Source: Incurvaria masculella (Eukaryota > Arthropoda > Insecta > Lepidoptera > Incurvariidae). From it: a DNA stretch of 64,000 bases. Positions 34,511-44,050 of this stretch are shown here, in pieces. Where the stretch lies: positions 11,679,001-11,743,000 of the forward strand of contig OX335645.2 of the NCBI GenBank assembly GCA_946894095.1, written 5' to 3'. The notes below the pieces were generated by a model. It was not told the DNA's origin and did no database searches. It saw nothing but the letters and a program-made list of their open reading frames with translations. Position numbers and translations under genes: made by a program. Positions within the stretch are counted from its first letter, which is position 1. Each line of letters opens with the position of its first letter.

Positions 34511-34960
34511 GTCTATAGCCTGCTGTATTGTTTTGCGTTTGTGTGTGTTACTTCACAAGCCGTGAAGTAGAAATTCGGTAACGTCGCATTGTAGGCCGAC
34601 TCGCAGCTGGCTCCAAAATTGTACCGGCCGGCCTTTTTTTTAGAGCCGCAAGCTATGAAGTGTGCATGATTTGTTTGTTCGTGATTAGACTCAAATTTGT
34701 TGATTTGGTTGTTATTATGTAAATACGTGGTGTTTTTACAAGCCGTGAACCTCTGAAAATTATACACAAGATAGTTAGTGAGGTCTGTGCGCCAAAATAT
34801 ATGTGACTGTGACTGGATTTGAAACCTTTCTAAGGAAATTCCTATTCTGTAAAATTAACGTGCATGAATTCGGTCCAAAGGGACTAAGTGCGAAAGCTAG
34901 TGTAGTTATAAGCAATAATCTAAGTAAAACACAAACACACAACAATACAGCAGGCTATGC
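34511..34960. mobile_element. MITE inside the mariner, hAT-like
   Basis: The left end ATAGCCTGCTGTATTG has a perfect reverse complement CAATACAGCAGGCTAT at the right end, with looser pairing for about 20 bp more. The host sequence CTCTGTC is repeated on both sides (7-8 bp), which fits hAT-type target duplication. Removing the insert rejoins the transposase frame (..MTL then SRIIKQDL). The frames inside are not genes. Confidence 0.7.
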
Positions 34961-35059
34961 TCTGTCGCGTATAATAAAACAAGACCTGAGGACCTATTGC
35001 GAGTTCCAAATCACTTATCGAAATTTCGTTCAGCTCCTCGTTTCTACAGGGTTGCACCA

Positions 35060-35226
35060 TTGAATAGAGCAGGCATTTGAGGGATATACTAAATCGCCCG
35101 TCATTGTTTGTTTATTTTTGTAGATACATATTTTAAACATAATTATATTATCACATATTTCTACACAAATATAAAAATCCATGGACGGCCGATTTAGTGT
35201 ATTCCTCAAATGACTGCTCTATTAAG
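35060..35226. mobile_element. MITE family A, copy 1
   Basis: About 42-bp TIRs: AATAGAGCAGGCATTTGAGG..ACTAAATCGCCCGTC on the left and its complement on the right. The centre is AT-rich. Same family as 35929-36094. Confidence 0.7.
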
Positions 35227-35230
35227 AACG

Positions 35231-35589
35231 GCCCGTAAGCTATGCTCCCCATACAAACGTAGTTTACTTATCATTTAAAAAACCGCTGTTCCAATTAAAT
35301 TGATATTTAATATCTAAAATTAGGGAACCAATATCTGTGTCTGCATGCTTTTGTTTTTTTGAAAAATCCAAACCGAATCAGATGAAAGCAAAAACAAAAT
35401 CTTCATACTAATTTTGTTTTCTTTGTGGTTTGACTCAGTATACATTTATCGAAAAAACAAAGGCATGCAGACACAGATATTTGTTGCCAGATATGTGATA
35501 CCAAATATCAAGTAAATTGCTACAGTGGTTTTCAAATGATTAGTAAACTACGTTTGTATGGGAGGCGAAACTGTCTGATGCTTACGGGG
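35231..35589. mobile_element. Foldback MITE family B, copy 1
   Basis: Arms of about 110 bp begin CCCGTAAGC and include CCCATACAAACGTAGTTTAC and TGTGTCTGCATGC. The arms are reverse complements. The middle contains GATGAAAGCAAAAACAAAAT. A second copy lies at 52098-52345, where the right arm is truncated. Confidence 0.75.
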
Positions 35590-35897
35590 GCACCTTAAAT
35601 GGTGTAAGCCTGTGGTATCAAAGAGCAAGTGATTTGTAACTCATAATAGGGCCTCTGAAGCTCGGTGCTTATCGTCGATATACAGGACATGCCCTAAATC
35701 AATCCCTACAGTTAAGGAGAGTGGATCGATCAGAACGCTTTCTGTCCCGATACTCAGGTAAAAGGAACAGAAATATCCTTTTTACTAATGAAAAAAAGTT
35801 CGCGATTGAAGAGCACTACAACAAGCAAAATGACAAAGTGTACTTACGCTTACAGAGTCTCTGTTACGAGTTAAATATAACTTATCTAAAAATCCCT

Positions 35898-36126
35898 AAG
35901 ATCATCGATGCCACACGTTTATATCGTTGAATATAGAAGGCATTTGAAGGATACACTAAATCGCCCTTTTACGGATTTTTATATTTGTGTATAAATATAA
36001 AACAATATAAATGTTTTGAAAATATATATCTACATAAATATAAATATCCGTGGACGGGCGATTTAGTGTATCCTTCAAATGCCTGCTGTATTCAATAATG
36101 TCAACCTGCGGCATCGATGATCTTAG
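35898..36126. repeat. Palindrome interrupted by MITE A
   Basis: AAGATCATCGATGCC near 35898 and GGCATCGATGATCTT ending near 36125 form an outer inverted repeat around MITE A copy 2. One reading is that MITE A landed in the loop of an older foldback. Another is that the outer arms arose with the insertion. Confidence 0.55.
35929..36094. mobile_element. MITE family A, copy 2
   Basis: TIRs of about 45 bp: TTGAATATAGAAGGCATTTG..GGATACACTAAATCGCCC on the left and the complement ending CTGTATTCAA on the right. It is better preserved than copy 1. Confidence 0.75.
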
Positions 36127-36600
36127 CGTGTTTCGCTAAAAATATAAATGATTAAATGCTAATAAAATAAATATATGATTAATGAAATAATATGCTAATC
36201 AAATAATAAAAAATGATTAGAGCTGCGCAAGTGGTCGAAACGATACAATGTGATCAGTGATAGTTTGGTGTCTTATCAAGAAGTCACAAAGCTTCATTTT
36301 TGTATAAATATACTTCAGCCAAAGTATCAAGAGACCGTCTTGAATCGTGTTGCGATACCTCTAAGCAATACACTTTTTAAGAATGTACCGTGGCCTTACA
36401 GGACTCTGCACCTGGTCACAAGGCACGAACTACCCAAACCTGGCTCGAAATCAAAATTCCGGACCTTCTGATTGAAAATATATTCATTTGTATCAGAATT
36501 TGGACAAGGTATATTAATAAAATCTGGGATAGAAAAGTACATTTTTTTTTTGTGGTTTTCAAAATCGTTTTGCCAGATAAATGGAATCCTTTGGAGTTTT

Positions 36601-37105
36601 CTGTTATAAAATGAATGTATTATCATTCTAAAAATTTCTTTTTCCACCAATAAATAGCGAGCAGAAATGACAATGCGGGTGCCATTTTTTAAATGGAATT
36701 AGTGTAAAGTTGACAAGCCAAACAGCTGGGAGTCATTTTTGTCCGTCACCAAATAAGTCGAATAAAATTTCAGCCGGTCCTCACTTTTTGGCCAAAGAAA
36801 AGGCCTTCACCTCCATGATTTTTACCCTCTGAGATGTGGTTTTCTTTCCAAGGATGCATCGATTTTTATGAGCAAACCGACATTAGACGCACACTAGATA
36901 AGGCACTGAGTGCGATTACAGCCATGGTCTTTTTTTTCAGGAGCAAACTATGCCGGCCGACCGGGTGCTTTTTCACATGGCATTTGATCCTTTGGGGAAA
37001 ACATCTGGGCCGTTTGGATTCCAAAGTCTACCGACCCTTTGGATAAAGGACCTAGAGGATCGGTGGGTTCTCGTGGTAGGCGCATATTATATTTATATTT
37101 ATCAC
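36601..37105. other. No gene recognised
   Basis: Moderate GC at 36940-37060. Two overlapping plus frames (36834-37046, 36950-37138) have no motif. Confidence 0.4.
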
Positions 37106-37527
37106 ATTTTTTTTATGCGACCTGACATGGATGGCTAATACCACATAACTACCGTTATGATATTAGCCCAATACACCTCATTCCCGAAGGAATTTGGTGC
37201 CATGCCAGGACCTTCCCTTTATGAGCACGGCTACATTGAACTGGATGGAAAACACGGACAATGATGGACACGGAAAATTCATTGCCGCTTCGACCATCTT
37301 TTCATCCAATGCGATGGTACCAACCCGGTTGGGCATAAACCCTACCACCTAGTAGACGAAGGGGACCTACAGTTTTACATGGATTCCGAACCATGGAGCA
37401 GCTCGCATTCGTAACGAAATGCACTTATCGAACTCGGAAAGAGAAAGACAGTGGTGCATGTCGGTATTGAACCCAGGTCTCTGGTACGCTAGGCCAGTCC
37501 CCGCGCCACTAGGCTACGAGCCGCTCA
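37106..37527 (-). mobile_element. tRNA-derived SINE, full length
   Basis: The minus strand starts GAGCGGCTCGTAGCCTAGTG with an RNA polymerase III A box (TAGCCTAGTGG) and a B box (GGTTCAATACC, one base off consensus). The SINE body follows, and the element ends in TGACATGG...CATAAAAAAAA. It is head-intact like the copy at 49381 and lies 0.9 kb downstream of receptor exon 38432-38764, inside its intron. Confidence 0.85.
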
Positions 37528-37644
37528 AAATTTTTATTTATTATTTAATATTGAAACCGAACAATGTGAAATAGTTATAAAAAATAAATGGCATTAACCG
37601 GTGGACTTGCGATGCGTAGTGATGCCATTGTACTCTTATTTTAT

Positions 37645-37920
37645 TAACCGACTTCAAAAAAGGAGGAGGTTCTCAATTCGTCTGTATGATTTTTTTTTTG
37701 GTTTTTTTTATGTGGCGATTTTAATGATTTTTTTTTAATGAAAGCTAGTGCTTCCCAAGTGGTCCCATTTTAATTTGGTTAAGTTCTGACAATGATATCC
37801 ATGAGAAAATCATATAAGTCTTTAATTTGTATTAAGACGTGCACGCCAAATGGACGAATAACTCAATATAACGCCAACCGATTTCGGTGATTCTTTTTTT
37901 ATTGGAAAGGACGTGTACAA
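37645..37920 (+). repeat. Lepidopteran 'ACCGACTTCAAAAAAGGAGG' repeat fragment
   Basis: It begins TTAACCGACTTCAAAAAAGG, then AGGAGGTTCTCAATTCG and a T-rich stretch, a repeat end seen widely in moth and butterfly genomes. It tails off in sequence that I cannot place. Part of the motif recurs in the palindrome immediately to the right. Confidence 0.6.
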
Positions 37921-37959
37921 ATTAGATAGTCTACTTCAGATTCACTTAAAATAAACAAA

Positions 37960-38137
37960 TTAAAAAACAATTTTACAAAAAAAATAACCGACTTCAAAGA
38001 AAAAGCACTAAAAAGTAAAAAATAATTGCCATTTTTGTAGTTGTAGGTGTAACTACAAAAATGGCAATATTTTTTTACTTTTTATTGTTTTTTGCTTTGA
38101 AGTCGGTTATTTTTTTTTGTAAAATTGTTTTTTAAGT
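37960..38137. repeat. Near-perfect palindrome, about 178 bp
   Basis: ACAATTTTACAAAAAAAATA, ACCGACTTCAAAG and ATTGCCATTTTTGTAGTTG on the left are mirrored as reverse complements on the right, with a centre of only about 8 nt (GTAGGTGT). The arms carry the same ACCGACTTCAAAG motif as the neighbouring repeat, so it may be two such repeat ends joined head to head. It is about 300 bp into the intron from the receptor exon donor. Confidence 0.8.
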
Positions 38138-38431
38138 ATGCAAACGAATTCGTGAGAACGAAGGCGGGCAAGCAGGCAGCGTTGGTGCTGGGTAGGTTGG
38201 TGAGGGGCGGGTGTCCGGAATAACGAGAAGGAAGATTGCGGGCTAGTTGGCCCAAAAAGGGGCGGTAAGATCGAGTCTTGACCCGTCACTGCCTCCATTA
38301 ATTTACTTTCATATTTTGATCAGGATTCTTCGAATTTAACAATGTGACGACAGTGGCAGCTGTTACGCCGATAATATACGAGACAATAGGGTAGATAGCA
38401 GGTATTTTTTTAAATTATTTGTGGTACTTAC
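38138..38431 (-). other. Start of the long receptor intron
   Basis: The donor GTAAGTACC is at 38431 on the minus strand. A moderately GC-rich patch at 38150-38300 has an open minus frame (38107-38298) that continues into the palindrome; no domain is visible and it is probably intronic. Confidence 0.5.
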
Positions 38432-38764
38432 CAAAAAAACAGCAACAGAACACTAGGGTGTACAACGTTATGAAAACTGCCCTAATATCAGTTCTATCAA
38501 ATATATAATCGTCACCGATAACTTTATTCGATTGATTAAACGTCACATCTGTAGTGTTCGACCAGTCCACCGATGTATTGAGCGAATTCCTGCCCTCCAG
38601 ACCTCTGGAGTCGAAAATTGTCCTGGAAATACTCGACGAATTAGAAATCAAGTCTATAGAGCTGTTCGACATCACGGTAATCGTTCTCCGAGATCGAAGG
38701 AGGGTAGTCCACATTTTCATTTTATTCCTTCACATGATGTGCTCCGGATCCACTCTAAATCCAC
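38432..38764 (-). CDS. Neuropeptide GPCR exon: start codon, N-tail, start of TM1
   Basis: First coding exon of the class A receptor. The acceptor CTTTTCTTTTGTTTCAG lies just right of 38764, so a non-coding 5' exon must precede it. About 44 nt of 5' UTR then contain an in-frame TGA, and the start ATG is at 38720. A second ATG lies two codons later. The exon encodes 96 residues plus the first base of a Gly codon before the donor GTAAGTACC. The extracellular tail has five N-glycosylation sequons (N19, N27, N48, N55, N62) and no Cys. The segment DDYIFDRTDIRAVFITLYTL and then VFCCCFFG enters TM1, to be completed by NLLVILVV in the exon at 21944. The phases match exactly. The FDRTD..FITLY..VFCCCFFGNL pattern is what I recall for insect trissin-type receptors; the ligand assignment is inference. 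Confidence 0.88.
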
Positions 38765-38907
38765 CTGAAACAAAAGAAAAGCAAGGTTATAAATGAATAA
38801 GAAAAAAGTATAGTGTTACCTGTAACATAACAAGAACCAAATTATAATAATACCTATTCCCAAACATCTGCAAATATGTGCGTTTTTATGTATGTGAGTA
38901 GTATAGT

Positions 38908-39105
38908 TAGTTATAAATAGTCGTAACAGAAGCTAAGACTAACCAAAAGTAGTACTTTGTGACGTCAATTTTAACTACTTTGAGATTTCTTCTATACAAA
39001 ATGTGTCAAAGTGACGTCACAAAGTACTTCTTTGCGTTAGCATTAGTTTCGGTTACGACTATTTATATCAGCCTTAGTTTCTGTTACGACTAATTTATCT
39101 CAGCC
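38908..39105. mobile_element. Palindromic MITE with CRE-like sites, copy 2
   Basis: Same family as 19576-19743: TAGTCGTAACAGAAGCTAAG on the left, the complement to about 39073 on the right, and TGACGTCA in the arm at 39012. The centre is inverted relative to copy 1. An extra half-arm (TTAGTTTCTGTTACGACTAA..CTCAGCC) follows to 39105. It is about 150 bp upstream of the receptor's first coding exon, within the inferred 5' UTR intron. Confidence 0.7.
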
Positions 39106-40037
39106 TTAGAGTCGGCGCGTATCGTCCGTAGGGAAATTTTTTCATTTCATTCATTTCGACTTGTAGTGGTCAAACTACAAAGTTACGTCACAAAATGATG
39201 GATCCACGGATTCGTGGATTCGAGGATCTGCGAATCTATGTAAAAAAAACTCGAAAACTTCACTAGCTTATAGATGTTTTCCGTTCACCCACATTTATGA
39301 ATTAAACACTAGACCTAAATGCTACTAACATTACCATTTTAAATGTAACCCTGCCGAGCCGTGCGGCCAAGTCAACGCTTTCGTATTGAAGTTATTTATC
39401 TATTTTTATATTATATATTTATCGAGCCCATAAATGAAAGAAAATAGAAATGGCGCGCCTATAATGGGACCCGCTGTCTCCAATTTTCAAACATTAAAAA
39501 TCCTACTTAAAAGTACAGCATAGTCGCAGACGTATTGTAGGGTTTGTATGTGTGGGAACTGACTCGACGAATGCTTTTGTTGTTGTTATTTCGACTGTGT
39601 GGGATACGACGCGCCGCCGGATTCCCATACATTTATATAGTAAGTTTGACCGTATAGCGGCGACGCGATATCGACCGCATGCTACTTTTACTAACTTTCT
39701 CTTTAGTGATCGAGCCATATCAACTAAACCGTATTGCATGTAATCATAAACAAATACTGTAAAAAAGCAATGTAGCGCTCTCTAATACGACAACAATTCT
39801 ATTTTCCCAATGACTTCAGTCAGTAAAGCGCTTTAAATTTAGGAAGGCCCACACAGAAAGAAGTACATAGGTGGCGGCAAATGTTGTTTCGGAAATCTGT
39901 ATGATTCGGTATTATATTGCTTCGCGGGTAGGGTGTAGTTAGAAGCGAAAACACCGAAGTTAACAATTTACTATTTATTTAAAAAAATCTCAAATAGATT
40001 CACGAAACACAATTTTATACCACATCGATACGTCCGC
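39106..40037. other. No gene; modest CpG-rich stretch at 39540-39720
   Basis: 39540-39720 is CpG-richer (GACGCGCCGCCGG) with overlapping frames on both strands and a TATATAAATG on the minus strand. It lies 0.8-1 kb upstream of the receptor's coding exon and could hold its promoter or 5' exon, but I could not identify a donor site. Confidence 0.3.
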
Positions 40038-40213
40038 TTCGAACACTATCACTCGTTGAACCGTTTCACTGAAAGAGCTAATTCATTTGAATCACTCCGA
40101 AGTCACACTATCGTCTGTCATCGTTTGCTTCGCGCTCACAGTTGCTTCAGCAGGATTATTGAACCGCAGGCATTGCGCGACTCGGCTACCGAGGCTGACA
40201 AGAGGTTACTGCT
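40038..40213 (-). mobile_element. tRNA-like SINE fragment, second family
   Basis: The minus strand reads CAGCCTCGGTAGCCGAGTCG (A-box-like), then GCGGTTCAATAATCC (B-box-like, with two extra bases). A relative lies at 40725-40890. It is degenerate, with no A-tail resolved. Confidence 0.4.
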
Positions 40214-40724
40214 ATTAAGAGAGTCGTTACCCTATCAATTCCCCAAACTACGGGCGATAACTGTTTATATGTGGACAACGTCTAACTGTAGTCAGTCCGC
40301 CTACGAATTTGAATATTTGTTCCACTAAATAGCGTCCTGTAAGGGTCTCGCGTGTTCTTAGGTGTCGTTTCAACTCGATAATTTTGAATTCTAAAATATA
40401 TTGTCAAACCGTACGTCTGTATGTTTTTTTAAATTTACCTTTCCGAATGGAAAATATTCGCTAATAAACATTGGAAGTTAAATAAAAAATATTTACATAA
40501 AACATTAAATATAACAGACATAGAATCAAGCTTTTTTAAGTGATAACTTTTGTTTGACTGATCACTTTTAGGGGTAGGGAAATGTTAGTGCCTGGAAGAC
40601 AATTTCGCTTGTCAGTCGCCGCGCAAAATTGAGCATTGGTCATTGGACAAAGAATGCATTTGTTACAATTTTCAAATCTTAGTTTTCCTGCGACTTCACG
40701 ACAGTGAATCTACGCTTCTCTAAC
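40214..40724. other. No gene recognised
   Basis: AT-rich spacer. Confidence 0.4.
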
Positions 40725-40890
40725 ACATAAACTGATTCGCTTAGGTTTGTATTTGCGCAGCGCTTCACTATGCGCGCTCGGTCGGTAACCCATCCACAAA
40801 TCCAATGCGCCCAAGCTTGCTTGAGCTCGATGATCGAACATCGAAAGTTGCGCCACTGGGCTACCGAGGCTCACAAGTTACTTTTTCTCC
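40725..40890 (-). mobile_element. tRNA-like SINE fragment, second family
   Basis: The minus strand begins GTGAGCCTCGGTAGCCCAGT (A-box-like TAGCCCAGTGG), followed by GGCGCAAC and later GGATGGGTTACCGACC near the expected B box. It shares the head with 40038-40213. Confidence 0.4.
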
Positions 40891-40964
40891 CGGTGGCAAT
40901 GCACACAAAAAATACTGTTAATGGGGCAGATTTTTGGCCAGAGGCGTCATTGATCCTTACTTTT

Positions 40965-41242
40965 TAGGGTTCCGTACCCAAAGGGTAAAAACGGAACCCT
41001 ATTACTAAGCCTCCGCTGTCCGTCCGTCTGTCACAGGGCTGTATCTCTTGAACCGTAATAGGTAGGCAGCTAAATTTTTCACAGAGTGTGTATTTACTTT
41101 GCCGCTATAACAACAAATAGGTTAAATAAAAAAAAATTAAAGGGAGCTCCCACACAAAAAACGTTAATTTTTTTTGTTAAATCTTGTATGATGGTACAGA
41201 ACCCTTCATCCGTAAATCCGCTTCACACTTGGCTGGTTTTTC
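40965..41242 (+). mobile_element. Lepidopteran 'GGGTTCCGTA' interspersed repeat
   Basis: Starts TAGGGTTCCGTACCCAAAGG and ends GTACAGAACCCTTCATCCGT then CACTTGGCTGGTTTTTC. It is an almost full copy of the family also at 25369 and 58545. Confidence 0.8.
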
Positions 41243-41386
41243 GAAAACCACGTTGGCGAGGCCATCACCTCCCGTGATGTGAAAATCCTTTTTGGAATTT
41301 TCCTGAATTGAACGATATGGACGTGGACTACATGTGGTTCCAGCAAGATGCACATGTTTTTTATCCACTAGCAAAAGGACGAATCA

Positions 41387-42309
41387 TCTATACTAATAAT
41401 AAATCTGTAAGGGGTGTTCATGGAGTAACTTGCTTTGTTTTCTAAGATAAGTCGTCTGTAGACTTTATTTATGATGCTAAGACTAAATTGATGATTTTTA
41501 GAAATCAGTTCTGTATGTATATATGTATGTATGTACCTCCATAACTCTTAAACCGATCATCCGAATTCGATGAAACTTACGACACGTATATGTTAATACT
41601 CGGGACACAGGATAGGCTATATATAATTCAGTTCCGCTTACGTTAAGATGTAGCTGTCATACATCAATCACTATCTGCCTTTATTTCTTCGTTTACTTCT
41701 TCTAAGCCATGCAACGGACTTTATGATATGGTTTTCATTAATATAAGGATCGATCAACGAGCAAGGATTGCGTATGTAATTTTTAAATATTTAATACAAA
41801 CCTTAAGAGAAAAATGAAAACCATGTAGTTGAAAATTGTAGGTGTTTAAAAGGCCTACAGAAAATTCCACGATATCATGTAGAGCGATATATGACGTATA
41901 GTAACTCTGGGCGCAGTCAGAGTCCGGATGGGTTACCGTTTTCGATGTTGAAGGTGGCTGTGGTTCGTATTCCTCATAAAACTTTTTAAAAGTAAGGAAG
42001 GTGGTATGGTTAATCCCGCCTTTGTTGGTTTTGTATCAATTTCTATGTAGCAGTGCCAGTGCAGAAGGGTCTGGCGGCACATGCTTTTAAAATTTGCTCC
42101 CAAATGTTTACGAAGCTCTAAATGGGAATATGTCGACGTTTTTCATTAAATCCTGCCATATCGATTCAAACGATTTTGATTAAATTTGGTAGATGGACAC
42201 ATAGTCCTGGACCAGCCTTTTGGTGGGTTACTTTTTATCCAGGAAATCATTCAGACGGAAATCAATTCAATACGACATTGACCCGTGCGGAGCCGGGTAC
42301 CGCAGCTAG
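41387..42309 (+). mobile_element. Helitron, non-autonomous, full length
   Basis: Begins TCTATACTAATAATAAATCT after A and ends GGGTACCGCAGCTAG before T. The subterminal hairpin ACCCG-tgcggag-CGGGT lies just before the CTAG. Related along its length to 17461-18475. The interior at about 41940-42090 resembles the SINE body. No protein is encoded. It is the best-preserved member in the window. Confidence 0.85.
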
Positions 42310-43732
42310 TATTAAAATAAAATAAAGAGAGAATATTATACATGGCGCATGGATTAATCCAGCATGGCTTAGCAATAATCGGAAGACTATTGAAATTGTT
42401 CCCATATATTCATTTTGCATAAGCTTTTGTTTTTAGAGAAAAAAAATCGTTTGATTCTTTTCATTGGTTGCCCTTCTGAATAAATTGAAATCTTTATACT
42501 AGGAATACAGTCGTGCTTATATAAGGCAGCATTGAAAGCCCCAGCCTAAGAGGTTTTCGGAATCCAAAGGTTCAATGCTATTTTTTGTAGCATTGCCAAC
42601 CGAGGAAATGGCTTGGCGATGTTAGTTTTTCCTCGACCAGATTTTTTTACCTGAGCCAGCTTTCATTTTCTAACCTACCGCGGTTGGAAAGTGGTAAAAA
42701 AGGTACCTAGATCAATATAACTTAATGTCTCTAATTGTACGATTTCCGGCACGAAATGCGCGTAAATAGCAAAAGAAAGAAATAAATATGCAACGTGAAA
42801 TATCTTTATACATTTCTTAAAACACAGAACAATAAAATAAAATAATGAAAATACGCAGAGGCGGACTTACCATTAAAAGTGATTTCTTTCACTAATGACG
42901 GAAATATTTTTGGATCAGGAAATAATTAAACTTAGTATTTTAGGATGTATTTAAATGTTTATCTTTATTTTCACTTAGATTGTCAGTTTACTGCGATACA
43001 TTAATAATTAATTAATATCTACTTAACTTATAACAATCTTTTCCAGAGTTCTATCGCCTAATACAGAAATGTTAGTGTACGGATGAACATAAGGGTGTGT
43101 GAAAGGGGGTGTTTGAGTATGAGTATGAAGTTAAATATGTGTGTGCGATTGAGTATTTGGGCATGTGTTTGTAAAGGTGTGTGAATATTTATGTGTGTAC
43201 CTACGTTAATACCAAATTTCGCTCAACCTATCTTTTCTAATATGAGAAGCATCACGCGATTCTTGCATAAACAAAGCATGGCCCAGCATCTCATTTGAGC
43301 GCCCGCCTACAAAATTAATTCCCTCCCATCCATCATAACTGGCACTGAGTGGGTAAGCGATAACAAATCAGTAATTTCCTACCTACACAAATTACGCTGC
43401 TATTTTTACGTGTGAGTCGCGCATTCAATAATGCGTGATAATCCCATGATAACAATCGCGTACCCAAACCTGTCAACTGAAAATAAATGCTTCTTTAATC
43501 AGTGGTTAAGGCTAAATTGTTGATGTAACGGTTTAGCGAATTTTCGTTATTAAGTTTATATTGATATCTGAGTCAGAATATAATTGCGTTGTTTGAAAAC
43601 AATATATTGCAAAAATGGCATACTATCTAGGAGTTGACTTAGAGAGCATTGTTTAATAAAAAAAAAACATACATACATTCAGGCTAAACACATAACCCTC
43701 ATAATAACAACCTGGATAATAGTGACGAGGAC
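42310..43732. other. No gene recognised
   Basis: AT-rich; a GTGTG-rich stretch at 43080-43200. No coding motif or repeat terminus. Confidence 0.4.
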
Positions 43733-43847
43733 GTGTATTCTTGGCATTCAGTCATTGCGGATTCAATAGAGTTAACAGAAGAAGAATTTACTTTGACATT
43801 ACTGTTAACTCTACTGAATCCGCAATGACTGAATGCCAAGAATACAT
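43733..43847. repeat. Hairpin with 46-bp arms
   Basis: GTGTATTCTTGGCATTCAGT.. through ..GAGTTAACAG (43733-43778) is mirrored by CTGTTAACTCTACTGAATCC.. through GAATACAT (43802-43847), with only one or two mismatches and a 23-nt loop. Confidence 0.85.
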
Positions 43848-43848
43848 G

Positions 43849-44050
43849 CCCTGATCTGGAAAGGGTGTTTTGAAATGGTTTGGACATTTTTCTTATGTAA
43901 ATGACATTAATGGCTAATGGAGAAGGTGCCATACCAGAACCTTTCTTACATTGCAAGGCAATATGGAAATGGATGGAAAACTTGGACAATTTTTATTGCC
44001 GCTTCAACTATCCTTCATTCAATGCGTCCCAACGTCCTATGCGTAGCGAT
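43849..44050 (-). mobile_element. SINE fragment next to a short LINE-like scrap
   Basis: The plus strand at 43868-43890 reads KGVLKWFGHF, similar to the LINE stretch 'KG.LRWFGHV'. From about 43899 the reverse complement of the SINE body follows ('tggatggaaaacttggacaa', 'ttattgccgcttcaac'). Both are small. Confidence 0.5.

Larger units (their letters stand above)
34990..35650. mobile_element. TIR element in the mariner, itself carrying two MITEs
   Basis: The left terminus GACCTATTGCGAGTTCCAAA (then TCACTT) pairs with the right terminus AAGTGATTTGTAACTCATAA (then TAGGGCC). It splits the transposase between QDL and LGAYRRYTGH. Bases 35060-35226 and 35231-35589 inside it are two further foldback elements, so it is older than they are. 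Confidence 0.6.
34264..36600 (+). pseudogene. Decayed mariner-type transposase split by nested insertions
   Basis: The pieces are colinear on the plus strand. 34264-34510 gives 'VIDVHNMGMEPLVI', 'KILEKLGISRMIVYLTFDR' and 'SVEDHKRTERPRAVAR' (paired HTH and linker). 34961-34990 gives SRIIKQDL. 35655-35930 gives 'LGAYRRYTGHALN', 'NRNILFTNEKKFAIEEHYNK' and QNDKVYLR. 36270-36480 gives 'EVTKLHFCINILQPKYQETV', NTLFKN, 'LQDSAPGHKARTTQTWLE' and IKIPD. The first catalytic residue (normally TDEK) is Asn. The second Asp (QDSAP) remains, and the third is not recognisable. Several stops and frame changes occur. Insertions lie at 34511-34960, 34990-35650 and around 35898-36126. It is a third mariner/Tc1 lineage in this window. 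Confidence 0.75.
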
